A stretch of 64,000 nucleotides of DNA from contig CAZUAH010000002.1 in NCBI GenBank assembly GCA_964617665.1, positions 23,085 to 87,084 on the forward strand, in the 5' to 3' direction. The DNA is from JADHUC01 sp964617665 (GTDB lineage: Bacteria > Planctomycetota > Planctomycetia > Pirellulales > Pirellulaceae). The position numbers and the translations under genes are program-made. This document shows, piece by piece, positions 44,728 through 52,895 of this stretch. The notes beneath the pieces are model-generated. The model was given only the letters and a program-made list of their open reading frames with translations. It searched no databases and had not been told where the DNA came from. Each line of letters opens with the position of its first letter. Within the stretch, counting starts at the first letter, position 1.

Positions 44728-46344
44728 TCAGTGATCAAACAACGAAGTATCGATCACTTTGCCGTCCTGGCACATGGCAACATCCAAAGCGTCCAGCCAG
44801 TGAAACGATCCGCGGAGAGCATGGATCCGCGCGTTGCGGAACGTCATTTGCAGCCGCACAACCTTGTCGACCAAATCATCGTTGTTCTTATCACGCCAGC
44901 GAATGGGCCTGGCCCAGGAATCCTCCTCGCGCATCGTTTCGCAGTCTTGGAATGTGAAGCCGGGGATTGGACGGCAGTTGAGGTCCGTTGCTTGGAAACG
45001 GATCTCGCCGTAGGGCGCGGCGGCGTTCAACTGCAGCGAAGGGTCGAACAACGATAGCGGCTTTGTCGTCAGGGTGGCCCAGTTACCACGCGACGCAAGG
45101 TACGTGAAACCGTCCTTGCGCAGCGTATGCAGCACTACGGAAGCCGGCGGGTGCTTGCCCTTGCGCACGAATTGTGTCCTGGCGTATTGATGGTGCAAAT
45201 CGCGCGTGGCGGCTGAGTAAATGCGCAACATGCCTTCGTGTTCGATCAAGCATGTGGGATACACGACCCCGCTGGCCGGTTCGCCGAGTTCGTTCAGTGC
45301 GACAAACGGTTCGCGCAGGCCACGTTGGAAGTGGATTCCATCGAAGCTGTATGTCAACTGGCAGGCGATCGGTCCCCAAAGCTGGTTGAATCGGTTCAGA
45401 GGCTGCGAGTTGGAGAAGTGGGCCATCCACAAGAAACCGACGAACTGTCCCTCGTATGGTATCACGGGCATTCCGTACATTTGCACTTGCGGTGGATCAG
45501 TCGGGTCCGGCTGCATGATCAGTTCCGGCCCGGGCCATTGTTGAGCGTCCGGGCTCGTTTGCATGGCAATCCGCCGGTCGCCCCAACCGGGTCGAGTGAT
45601 CATGACGTGCTGCTCGCGTTCTCGGTTGTAGTAGCAGTTGATTGGTGGGTCGGGATGCCAGGGCGGCTGTCCCCAACGTGCGTCTTTGTTGATTTCCCAG
45701 TGCAGACCGTCCGTCGAGGTGACCATCACTTGGTCGGCAATGTACGGCTTCACCCCTTCGCCCGTTACGATCTCGTGGAAAAAGCTATCCGGATCAAGCC
45801 GGGCCCGCTCGACGGCCGATCCGCCACGCTGGATGCAATACAGCTTGTACCGCCGTCCGTCAGCAGCGATTGGATCCAAGTACACCGGGCCTCCATTTGC
45901 CCGCTGGACCGTGAAGAGATGATTCGACGCGTATTTCTCGCCAGGAGGTTTGACGTCTGGACGATTCATGGGGCGCCAGTGAACGCCGTCTTCGCTCTCG
46001 GCACCCATCAAAGTCAACGGGAAGCCCGTACTGCAATAAAGCATCCGCCACTGGCCCGATGGCTCGTCGTGCCATACGGTCGGCCAGCAGCCGAGGTAAT
46101 CGAACGTCGGATCTTCGTAGGTCCCCTCCGGCTGCCACTGGGCCTGCCCCTGGCAAAGCTCGACATTGTCTTGGTGTTCGACGTGCCACCAGTCCCAAAA
46201 CAACCAAGCCTTTGATTTCGTTCGCGCTGATCGTTCGGTCGGACCATCTCGCCGCTCATCATCGGCGAGCGTATTTCCGCTCCCAACACCTGACGACAAC
46301 AGCAGCGGCGTTCCCAAAGCTTTGACAAAATCCCGTCGTTTCAT
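44728..46344 (-). CDS. Tat-exported GH32-like propeller protein
   Basis: 538 residues from the ATG at 46344, with AGGAG six bases upstream. The N-terminus reads MKRRDFVKALGTPLLLSSG, a twin-arginine-type signal. The body is a five-bladed propeller of the GH43/GH32 type: WPTVWHDEPSGQWRMLYCST, ESEDGVHWRPMNRPD, TSTDGLHWEINKDARW, YEGQFVGFLWMAHFS. It is a distant paralogue of the protein at 29865-31487, but uses Tat instead of a Sec leader. Hydrolysis of an exposed sugar chain is a guess from the fold; no catalytic triad was confirmed. It diverges from the alpha/alpha-barrel gene at 46551. Confidence 0.8.
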   Translation of the reverse strand: MKRRDFVKALGTPLLLSSGVGSGNTLADDERRDGPTERSARTKSKAWLFWDWWHVEHQDNVELCQGQAQWQPEGTYEDPTFDYLGCWPTVWHDEPSGQWRMLYCSTGFPLTLMGAESEDGVHWRPMNRPDVKPPGEKYASNHLFTVQRANGGPVYLDPIAADGRRYKLYCIQRGGSAVERARLDPDSFFHEIVTGEGVKPYIADQVMVTSTDGLHWEINKDARWGQPPWHPDPPINCYYNREREQHVMITRPGWGDRRIAMQTSPDAQQWPGPELIMQPDPTDPPQVQMYGMPVIPYEGQFVGFLWMAHFSNSQPLNRFNQLWGPIACQLTYSFDGIHFQRGLREPFVALNELGEPASGVVYPTCLIEHEGMLRIYSAATRDLHHQYARTQFVRKGKHPPASVVLHTLRKDGFTYLASRGNWATLTTKPLSLFDPSLQLNAAAPYGEIRFQATDLNCRPIPGFTFQDCETMREEDSWARPIRWRDKNNDDLVDKVVRLQMTFRNARIHALRGSFHWLDALDVAMCQDGKVIDTSLFDH

Positions 46345-46550
46345 GGGTTACTCCTGCTCGTGCGATCCGCAGCTACCTTTCGTTCCTGCATTGGTTCGCA
46401 AGACCGAGGATGCGCATCGTTGAGAGTCAACTGCGTATCGAGTATCGTGCTTCTTGTCCAGGTTCCACGCCAACGCCAAGAGTTATGGAGTCCAGCCTGG
46501 ATACACCTCAGATTATCACCGTACACGAGTGATCGCATGGGAGCAAACCA

Positions 46551-48191
46551 ATGAAACGTGGACACAAGACATTGTCCGGCCCACTTGCACGAACGAGGAA
46601 ACGCCTTGATTTACATCCAGACACGTCAGAAACCGGGCGTCGATACCTGCAAAGGGCAATTGTGATCGCGGCTGTATGGGTCGGTATCGCTGGTGTGAAC
46701 GAGGGCTATTCCGATGACGCGTTAGATGATGTGTTGCCGCAGATACGCCAGTTCGCCGACAACTTGATCGAGCATGGCCGAGACCACTACGGCTCGAAGC
46801 ATACGCCGCTGTTCGTCTCTCAATTAGACATCGACACGAAACAGATTCCACCCGCTACGACTCAACTGTACGGTCATGGGGGTCGCGGTGGTGCCGGCCC
46901 GACGACAAGCAACCTGGAGTTCGACAGCGGACTTATACGGCTCTTGGACGCCTTGTCGCGACTCACTGGTGAAAAGAAGTACTCCACTGCTGCCCACGAG
47001 TATCTCGGATACTGTTTTGACGAGTTGCCCGATCCCGCGACCGGTTTCTTTCCTTGGGGCGACCATCGCGGCTATGACGTGGTTGGGGACGAGACGCACA
47101 ACGGCTATCACGAATTCAAAGTCATCTATCCCCCGTGGGATCTGTACTACAAGACCAACCCCCGCGCCGTGACCCGCCAGATCGAATCGCTGAAATTGCA
47201 CATCTACGACGAATCTCGGTCATGGGCCTTCAGCCGTCATCACCCGTCCGGCGGCGAGATCCCACACAGCATGAATTCGTCGGGCGGCGCTTGGATCGTT
47301 GCCTGGTGTTTTCTATACAAGCAGACCAGCGACGAGCGCTACTTGAAATGGGCCGAAACGATGGCCGACTACTTCCGGTCGATCCGCGATCACGACACAG
47401 GTCTACTGGCGGCCCATCCTGCCGACCCGGCATACCCGGAGAGCACGCGAAACGGAAGAGCACGCCAACGTGCTTCGCGTACAGAGTATATGGGACAATT
47501 GGCTTGGTTTGCTCCGAATCTGCTTCGCGCCGCCGACCTGGTTGGCGAGGACAAAAGCTGCAAGTTCCGTGGGCAGGCCGTTGCCTACATCCGAGCGTTT
47601 ACCGAACGCATGGAGATCGGCCCGGACGGCAGCTTCCTCGCCACGTTTGATCTGAAGACGGGCAAGCCCTTGTTTCCCAAGATCACAGACGGCTGGACAT
47701 TTGTCTCTCAGCAAGATGAACGGTACCCGTGGGCGAATCGCGTGCTGGGGATTAGAGCGCCGATCGCATTGGCCTTCGCGTACAAGATGAGCGGTGACAG
47801 GGACCTGAAGAACGCATTTGACAGACTCCTGCCCCTCTACTGCATTGATCAATTTGCCGATCCGGACGGGCTACGCAAAGAGCTGCCAGCCGGCTTGATG
47901 GCCCAGGCCGTCACCAGCTTTCTGAACATGTACCAAGCCACTGATGATCGACAATACTTGAACCATGCGATCACATTCGGCCGTTTTGCGGCAAGACATT
48001 ACCTGGTCGATGGGTGGTGCGTTTGTGGTCCGCCGCTGTTGGAACGATACAGTGACAATCGTGTGAATACGTGGCGGATGTACAGCAACCGCGGGGGGAG
48101 CGCCGAACTAGCGTTGTCATTGCTGAGGTTGCATTTGGCCATGACCGGCAAGGAGGACTTTGTCGAAGACAATCCGATGTGCTATTTTTGA
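46551..48191 (+). CDS. Exported alpha/alpha-barrel (six-hairpin) putative glycan-active protein
   Basis: 546 residues with a charged 30-residue lead before a hydrophobic segment (YLQRAIVIAAVWVGIAGV). The body has the alternating helices and short loops of six-hairpin glycosidases and uronate lyases: EFDSGLIRLLDALSRLTGEK, YLKWAETMADYFRSIRDHD, GLMAQAVTSFLNMYQATDD. Conserved aromatics and acids (FFPWGDHRGYDVVGDETHNG) may line a sugar site. No named family could be fixed. It lies in front of the HtrA-type protease gene by 40 bp, on the same strand. Confidence 0.7.
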   Translation: MKRGHKTLSGPLARTRKRLDLHPDTSETGRRYLQRAIVIAAVWVGIAGVNEGYSDDALDDVLPQIRQFADNLIEHGRDHYGSKHTPLFVSQLDIDTKQIPPATTQLYGHGGRGGAGPTTSNLEFDSGLIRLLDALSRLTGEKKYSTAAHEYLGYCFDELPDPATGFFPWGDHRGYDVVGDETHNGYHEFKVIYPPWDLYYKTNPRAVTRQIESLKLHIYDESRSWAFSRHHPSGGEIPHSMNSSGGAWIVAWCFLYKQTSDERYLKWAETMADYFRSIRDHDTGLLAAHPADPAYPESTRNGRARQRASRTEYMGQLAWFAPNLLRAADLVGEDKSCKFRGQAVAYIRAFTERMEIGPDGSFLATFDLKTGKPLFPKITDGWTFVSQQDERYPWANRVLGIRAPIALAFAYKMSGDRDLKNAFDRLLPLYCIDQFADPDGLRKELPAGLMAQAVTSFLNMYQATDDRQYLNHAITFGRFAARHYLVDGWCVCGPPLLERYSDNRVNTWRMYSNRGGSAELALSLLRLHLAMTGKEDFVEDNPMCYF

Positions 48192-48231
48192 GTGATTGGC
48201 ACCCAATGTACCTGCAGCATGGAGAAACTCA

Positions 48232-49359
48232 GTGCACAGTCCAGAATTGACCAAAGCAGAGGGTATTTCAGAATCCAAATCGGTCGTAGCCGCGTTCGCC
48301 AGAACGCGGGTATGCCTGGCATCCGACCGCACTCTGGCGAGTGCGGCTACGGTTTTGGAACTGTTTCTCATTATTTGCATAGCGTGGATTTCACTGTCTG
48401 GCTTAGCCGTTGCGGCGGATTCCGCATTGTCGTCGGCACAGATCTACGAACAAGCGAAACGGGCAGCCGTCGAGATACTGGTCGACGGACACCACGGCGG
48501 CTCGGGTTGCTTGGTTTCGACCGACGGTTTGGTCCTCACCGCCGCCCACATTCCTGGTCGCCCTGGTCGCGCGATAGAAGTCCTTACATCCGATGGCGGC
48601 AGGCTCAAGGCGACCGTTGTGGCCGTGGACTTGGGCCACGATTTGATTTTGTTGCGAGTCGAGCCGCGCGAGGGCGGATACGCTGTCTTGAAGCTTGCTG
48701 GCGAAGTGCCGCCGCCGGGAGCGGGTGTATTTCTGTACAGCGCGTCCGTGTTTCGGCATGGGCTACTTCAGGCGGGCACGGTAGCTCGTGACGGACTGAC
48801 GTTTGAGCACCAGCATCATTTCGTTGAAGTAACGCAAATCGCGGCGCTCGTACAAGAAGGCACGTCGGGCGGCCCGTGGATCAACCGTGAAGGCAAATTG
48901 ATTGGCGTTCAATCGGGTTCCCTTACCCACAAGTCGGTGCCCGGTGGCGTGGCAAACGTCTCGCCGGTCCAAGCTGTGCGGGATTTGCTGGAAACCAAAC
49001 GAAATGCGTCTACTTCCGCGATCGGAGTCTTCGTCGACGAAATGTGGGTGCTCAATGCCGACCAACTGCGTCGTTTCCCGCCAGCCACGGAAGGAATGGT
49101 TGTTCAGTCGCTGCAGGCGGACGGTCCAGCCGCCCGAGCGGGCATCAAGAAGGGCGAGGTCATCGTAGCCGTTGACGGCCAAAAGGCCCGGCTGCGAGAT
49201 GACTTCGTTCGCCTGATTCGAGCGAAGAAGCCCGGCCAGACGATTGAGCTGACGGTGATTGGCGCCGACGGAACGGGCACTCGCAAAGTCGCAGTCCCTG
49301 TTGGAAAGCTCGAAGTTGCGTGGCCTGAAGAAGACGCCGCAGGTGACAACTCACCCTAA
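48232..49359 (+). CDS. HtrA/DegP-type serine protease with PDZ domain; repeat element in its N-terminus
   Basis: 375 residues from a GTG at 48232 with GGAG seven bases upstream; a TTG 36 bp earlier is less likely. The catalytic triad is visible: His in VLTAAHIPG, Asp in DLGHDLILL, Ser in QEGTSGGPW. One PDZ domain follows (EGMVVQSLQADGPAARAGIK). DegP-type proteases degrade or process misfolded envelope proteins. The stretch between start and signal segment (VLELFLIICIAWISLSGLAVA) contains a complete twin-hairpin repeat (48286-48350), translated as VVAAFARTRV...TLASAAT. The short form, with one PDZ, is usual for planctomycete relatives. Confidence 0.88.
   Translation: MHSPELTKAEGISESKSVVAAFARTRVCLASDRTLASAATVLELFLIICIAWISLSGLAVAADSALSSAQIYEQAKRAAVEILVDGHHGGSGCLVSTDGLVLTAAHIPGRPGRAIEVLTSDGGRLKATVVAVDLGHDLILLRVEPREGGYAVLKLAGEVPPPGAGVFLYSASVFRHGLLQAGTVARDGLTFEHQHHFVEVTQIAALVQEGTSGGPWINREGKLIGVQSGSLTHKSVPGGVANVSPVQAVRDLLETKRNASTSAIGVFVDEMWVLNADQLRRFPPATEGMVVQSLQADGPAARAGIKKGEVIVAVDGQKARLRDDFVRLIRAKKPGQTIELTVIGADGTGTRKVAVPVGKLEVAWPEEDAAGDNSP
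48286..48350. repeat. REP/BIME-like twin hairpin, copy 1 (intragenic)
   Basis: GTAG, then hairpin CCGCGTTC-GCCA-GAACGCGG, a short spacer, then hairpin CCGCACTC-TGGC-GAGTGCGG, then CTAC. Two REP-like units therefore stand in inverted order, each with perfect 8-bp arms and with 5' GTAG tips. It lies inside the protease gene. Confidence 0.75.
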
Positions 49360-49539
49360 GAAAGCGGATGATACGCCACAAGTACTTCGTTCGTTGCCGC
49401 CCCGAATTTGCTGGGCAACAAGGAGGGATCCCAACGAATTCAGGGCGGCAGCGAATCGACTGCAATCATCCTGTGTGCAACGCTCTTGGTCGCTAGTCCA
49501 AATATCTCACGGTCCCCGGGGATTGCGTGACACACTGTC

Positions 49540-49607
49540 GTAGCCACGTTCGCCAGAACGTGGGCGCAACCTCTGGCCACATCCCACGTTCTGGCGAACG
49601 TGGCTAC
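49540..49607. repeat. REP/BIME-like twin hairpin, copy 2 (intergenic)
   Basis: GTAG, then CCACGTTC-GCCA-GAACGTGG, spacer, then CCACGTTC-TGGC-GAACGTGG, then CTAC. It has the same plan as the copy at 48286-48350, with base changes on both sides of each stem that keep pairing. It lies between the converging protease and oxidoreductase genes. Confidence 0.8.
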
Positions 49608-49627
49608 AAACGCGTGAAATATCCAGG

Positions 49628-51301
49628 CTAGTCGTCCTTCACGGCACGATTGCGTACGATCATTCCGCCGGACAGGTTCTTCACGTCTGAGAAGCCGTTT
49701 TGCTTCAAGATCCGCAGTGCCACGTGGGCACGAAGGCCGATTCCGCACGACACCACGGTTTCGGCGGATTGGTCGAGTTCGTCCATTCGATCACGCAGAT
49801 TGTCAACCGGGATATTGACGGCATGATCCGCTCCAGCAAGGGGCTTCTTCTGCACTTCGCGCGGTGTGCGTACGTCGACGACTTGTTTGCCGCTAAGGTC
49901 TGCATCAGCGTCCAGGAACTGCTCGACGCCGTCCAACTGGTTGCATGCTGCGAACGCGGCCATGTGGATTGGGTCCTTGGCCGATCCGAACGGTGGGGCG
50001 TAGGCCAGGTCTAGTCCGGCCAAATCGCGCACCGTACCGTTCATCGCCATCACGGTGGCGATTACATCAACTCGTTTGTCGACACCTTCGCGCCCTACCG
50101 CCTGGCAGCCGAGCACCTTGCCGGTTTTGGGATCGAACGTGAGTTTCAGAGTGATGGGAGCGGCCTTTGGGTAGTACCCGGCATGGTGATCGGCCACGAT
50201 GGTCGCGCTGCGCGTATCAACGTTCAATCGTTCGGCCAACTTGGCCGTCAAGCCGCTCATCGCAGCACATTGCTCGAACACTCGCACGACGGAAGTGCCG
50301 AACACATTGGCCATCGGCGAACACGCGCCCCTGGCCGCGTGCTCGCCCGCAAGACGCCCAGCACGGTTGGCTGGCCCGGCCAAAGCGATCCGCAGTGACT
50401 GGCCGGTAGGGCCAAATGTGTATTCGGCCGCATCGCCCACGGCGTAGATGTCCGGATCGCTGGTTTGCATGTACTGGCTGGTGGCGATACCGCCGCTCGG
50501 CCCGATATCCAGGCCGGCTTGTTGCGCCAATTCGACATTTGGTCGGACGCCGATTCCCAGAATTACCAAGTCAGCTTCGATCTCGCCGCCGCTTCCTAGC
50601 TGGATGCCGGTCGCTTTACCCTGATCGTCCGTCAAGACGCGCTGGATGCCATCGTCCAAATACAGCGTAATGCCGTTTCGCCCAAGTTCTTGCTCCAGCG
50701 GTTTAGCCATCTCGGGGTCGAGGAGAGGTAGCACTTGCGGTTCGAGTTCGACCAATGACGTCTGCAATCCGCGACGAGCCAACTGTTCGACCATTTCCAA
50801 TCCAATGAAGCCCGCACCGACCACAACCGCTCGTTTCGATCTGCTCGCTGCCACCGCTTCGTTGATCCGGTCCATGTCGGCGACGTTGCGCAGCGTGAAC
50901 ACGTTGTTTGCGTCGACGCCTTCGATGCTTGGAACCACAGGCGAAGCGCCGGGTGCCAGGATCAGTTTGTCGTAGCAGTGGTTGCAGGTCTCGCCAGTGA
51001 CATGGTTCAGAACGGTCACCGTCTTGGCATCGCGGTCGATCTGCTGGACCTCGTGTCTAATCCGCACATCCAAGCGAAAGCGTTGAGTCAGAAGCTCCGG
51101 CGTAGCGACGAGCAGCGAATCGCGTTTGGCGATCTCGCCGCCGATGTGGTACGGCAACCCGCAGTTGGCAAACGAGACATATTCGTCCTTCTCGAAGAGG
51201 ATAATCCGTGCTTGTTCGTTCATGCGTCGAGCGCGCGTGGCTGCCGAGGCACCGCCAGCCACGCCGCCGACGACTACGATGGTCAAAGGAGAGTCGCTCA
51301 T
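49628..51301 (-). CDS. CoA-disulfide reductase-type flavoprotein with C-terminal rhodanese domain
   Basis: 557 residues from the ATG at 51301. The FAD site (IVVVGGVAGGASAATRARR), the single redox Cys of the CoADR family (FANCGLPYHIGG, Cys47), the NAD(P) Rossmann motif (AVVVGAGFIGLEMVEQLARRG) and the second FAD motif (DIYAVGDAAEY) are present. Residues about 455-550 are a rhodanese domain (KQVVDVRTPREV) with its catalytic Cys in VVSCGIGLRAH. The same fusion is known in bacteria that reduce CoA disulfide, persulfide or polysulfide, so a role in thiol or sulfane-sulfur balance is likely. It is cytoplasmic, alone on its strand, and diverges from the ECF sigma gene. Confidence 0.93.
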   Translation of the reverse strand: MSDSPLTIVVVGGVAGGASAATRARRMNEQARIILFEKDEYVSFANCGLPYHIGGEIAKRDSLLVATPELLTQRFRLDVRIRHEVQQIDRDAKTVTVLNHVTGETCNHCYDKLILAPGASPVVPSIEGVDANNVFTLRNVADMDRINEAVAASRSKRAVVVGAGFIGLEMVEQLARRGLQTSLVELEPQVLPLLDPEMAKPLEQELGRNGITLYLDDGIQRVLTDDQGKATGIQLGSGGEIEADLVILGIGVRPNVELAQQAGLDIGPSGGIATSQYMQTSDPDIYAVGDAAEYTFGPTGQSLRIALAGPANRAGRLAGEHAARGACSPMANVFGTSVVRVFEQCAAMSGLTAKLAERLNVDTRSATIVADHHAGYYPKAAPITLKLTFDPKTGKVLGCQAVGREGVDKRVDVIATVMAMNGTVRDLAGLDLAYAPPFGSAKDPIHMAAFAACNQLDGVEQFLDADADLSGKQVVDVRTPREVQKKPLAGADHAVNIPVDNLRDRMDELDQSAETVVSCGIGLRAHVALRILKQNGFSDVKNLSGGMIVRNRAVKDD

Positions 51302-51446
51302 GATGGCCTTTCTTGGTCGCCCAAAGATGGTTCAACGATAACCATCATACGATACCAACTCTCGAGACGAACGGAAGTCGACAAAACACGGACGGTCTGA
51401 TAGCCTACACAGGACATTCTGTACCGTGATTTCGCGAGAGAGATGA

Positions 51447-52064
51447 ATGCCGGCTTCAGACGATGTCACACGATGGATTTCCGGTTTGGCCGTGGGCGAC
51501 GATGACGCCGCACAGGCGCTGTGGGAAAAGTACTTCGTCCAACTGATGCAGTACGCTCGACGCAAGCTTCGTGACGCGCCGCTGCGCACTTTTGACGAAG
51601 AGGACGTAGCGCTGAGCGCCATGTTCAGCTTCTGTCGCGGCATGGAGGCAGGGCGGTTCGAGCGAGTGGAGGGGCGAGACGATCTCTGGAAGCTGTTGGT
51701 GACGATAACAGCCCGCAAGATTTACGCTCAGCAACGACGGGCGATGACGGAGAAACGTGGCGGCGGCAAGGTCCGTGGCGAGTCGGTGTTTCTGCGGTAC
51801 GATTCGGATGGTGATCTGCAAACCGGCATGGCTGCGATCTTGGGAAACGAACCGACGCCCGAACTGGCCAACATGCTGGTGGAGAACACGCAAGAATACC
51901 TCAGGTGCCTTGATGACGAGAAACTTCGCCAAATCGCGCAACTGAAGCTGGAAGGGTGGAATAACGATGAGATTGCCAAGCGGCAATCTTGCGTGCGCAG
52001 AACCGTGGAACGGAAACTGGAACGCATCCGCGAGAAGTGGGCCAAGATGGGACTCAATCCGTAA
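51447..52064 (+). CDS. ECF-subfamily RNA polymerase sigma factor
   Basis: 205 residues. Region sigma2 runs over about 15-90 (AQALWEKYFVQLMQYARRKL, DEEDVALSAMFSFCRGMEAG) and sigma4 over about 145-200 with a helix-turn-helix (LKLEGWNNDEIAKRQSCVRR). This form, with EEDVALSAM, is typical of planctomycete ECF factors. No anti-sigma gene is adjacent; instead its 3' end overlaps, tail to tail by 11 bp, the zinc-ribbon gene that follows a Ser/Thr kinase. Some planctomycete ECF factors are linked to such kinases, so control by phosphorylation is possible. Target promoters are unknown. Confidence 0.93.
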   Translation: MPASDDVTRWISGLAVGDDDAAQALWEKYFVQLMQYARRKLRDAPLRTFDEEDVALSAMFSFCRGMEAGRFERVEGRDDLWKLLVTITARKIYAQQRRAMTEKRGGGKVRGESVFLRYDSDGDLQTGMAAILGNEPTPELANMLVENTQEYLRCLDDEKLRQIAQLKLEGWNNDEIAKRQSCVRRTVERKLERIREKWAKMGLNP

Positions 52065-52737
52065 CGTTCAACCACTCGAATCGCCACAGCGGATTGCCGC
52101 ACACGTCGCATATCTCTTCGTTATCCATAACCGCTCCGCGGCACTCGTGGCAATCGGCGATCGCTGGCAAGAAGGCTATCTGACGGCCACGCAACTCCGA
52201 GGCCCGGTCGTGATCGCTAAAAGCCAGAGCAGTGGCTGTGTGTACCGCCAGGGGTACCAAACGATATAGCACGAGCGGCGCTCGCCGTGATTCGGGCAAG
52301 ACTCGAAGCAATACATCGGTAAGTGCAAGACGGCGGTCGTCGGATGTCTTGGATTGGTAATCATCGATTCGTGAAGAGATCTTTGGTTCGGATAACGATT
52401 CGCCGAGCCTCAGTCGACCGAGCCACTGGAGATACCAATCGTCGGCCGAATTTGTGTAGCCGTACTCGGCTGCGGCGGCTGCCGACTCGACCACTTGGAA
52501 CACTTCGATTTCCGCCTTGGTCGCTTTCTGGGTCTTGACTTCGGATACTGGCATGAGCATTGAATCCTTGCCCACTTTTTCCTCAACATCGAAGTGCATT
52601 CGACCGTAGAACAGGTCGCACAACAGGCCCAATCCTGCGCACAGGCTGCTGGCCACTTGCGCTCCGGCATCACTACCTTCGTGCGTGTTGAACGTTTCGA
52701 TCGCCTCGGCCAGCCTGTCTTCTTCCGAAAGCTTCAT
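52054..52737 (-). CDS. Unknown protein with C-terminal zinc ribbon
   Basis: 227 residues from an ATG with a perfect AGGAGG eleven bases upstream. The first 190 residues are mostly helical and match no family that I know (MKLSEEDRLAEAIETFNTHE at the start). The C-terminus is a zinc ribbon with two pairs, CHEC and CDVC, 12 residues apart. It lacks a signal peptide or membrane segment. It follows the kinase gene by 158 bp on the same strand and overlaps the ECF sigma gene at the 3' ends. A role as partner of the kinase or sigma factor is only inferred from position. Confidence 0.7.
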   Translation of the reverse strand: MKLSEEDRLAEAIETFNTHEGSDAGAQVASSLCAGLGLLCDLFYGRMHFDVEEKVGKDSMLMPVSEVKTQKATKAEIEVFQVVESAAAAAEYGYTNSADDWYLQWLGRLRLGESLSEPKISSRIDDYQSKTSDDRRLALTDVLLRVLPESRRAPLVLYRLVPLAVHTATALAFSDHDRASELRGRQIAFLPAIADCHECRGAVMDNEEICDVCGNPLWRFEWLNVTD

Positions 52738-52895
52738 CGTTCTGGTGGCCTCCTGGCATGCGCCGTCAGACAGATTTCAGAAGTGGTGGGCTAGAGGTCA
52801 AGATCACCCAGCCCGGCGATGGGATTCAAACAACATTGTCAGATGTTTCGCTTAGCAGGGCAATACGCCGTACGCTCGAACGGGCCGCCAGCGTG

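Noticed and set aside
43463..44728. 421-codon minus-strand frame opposite the pectate-lyase-3 gene
   Set aside because: It is the mirror of a gene with signal peptide and two clear domains, contains no domain of its own and has the codon pattern of an antisense shadow in GC-rich DNA.
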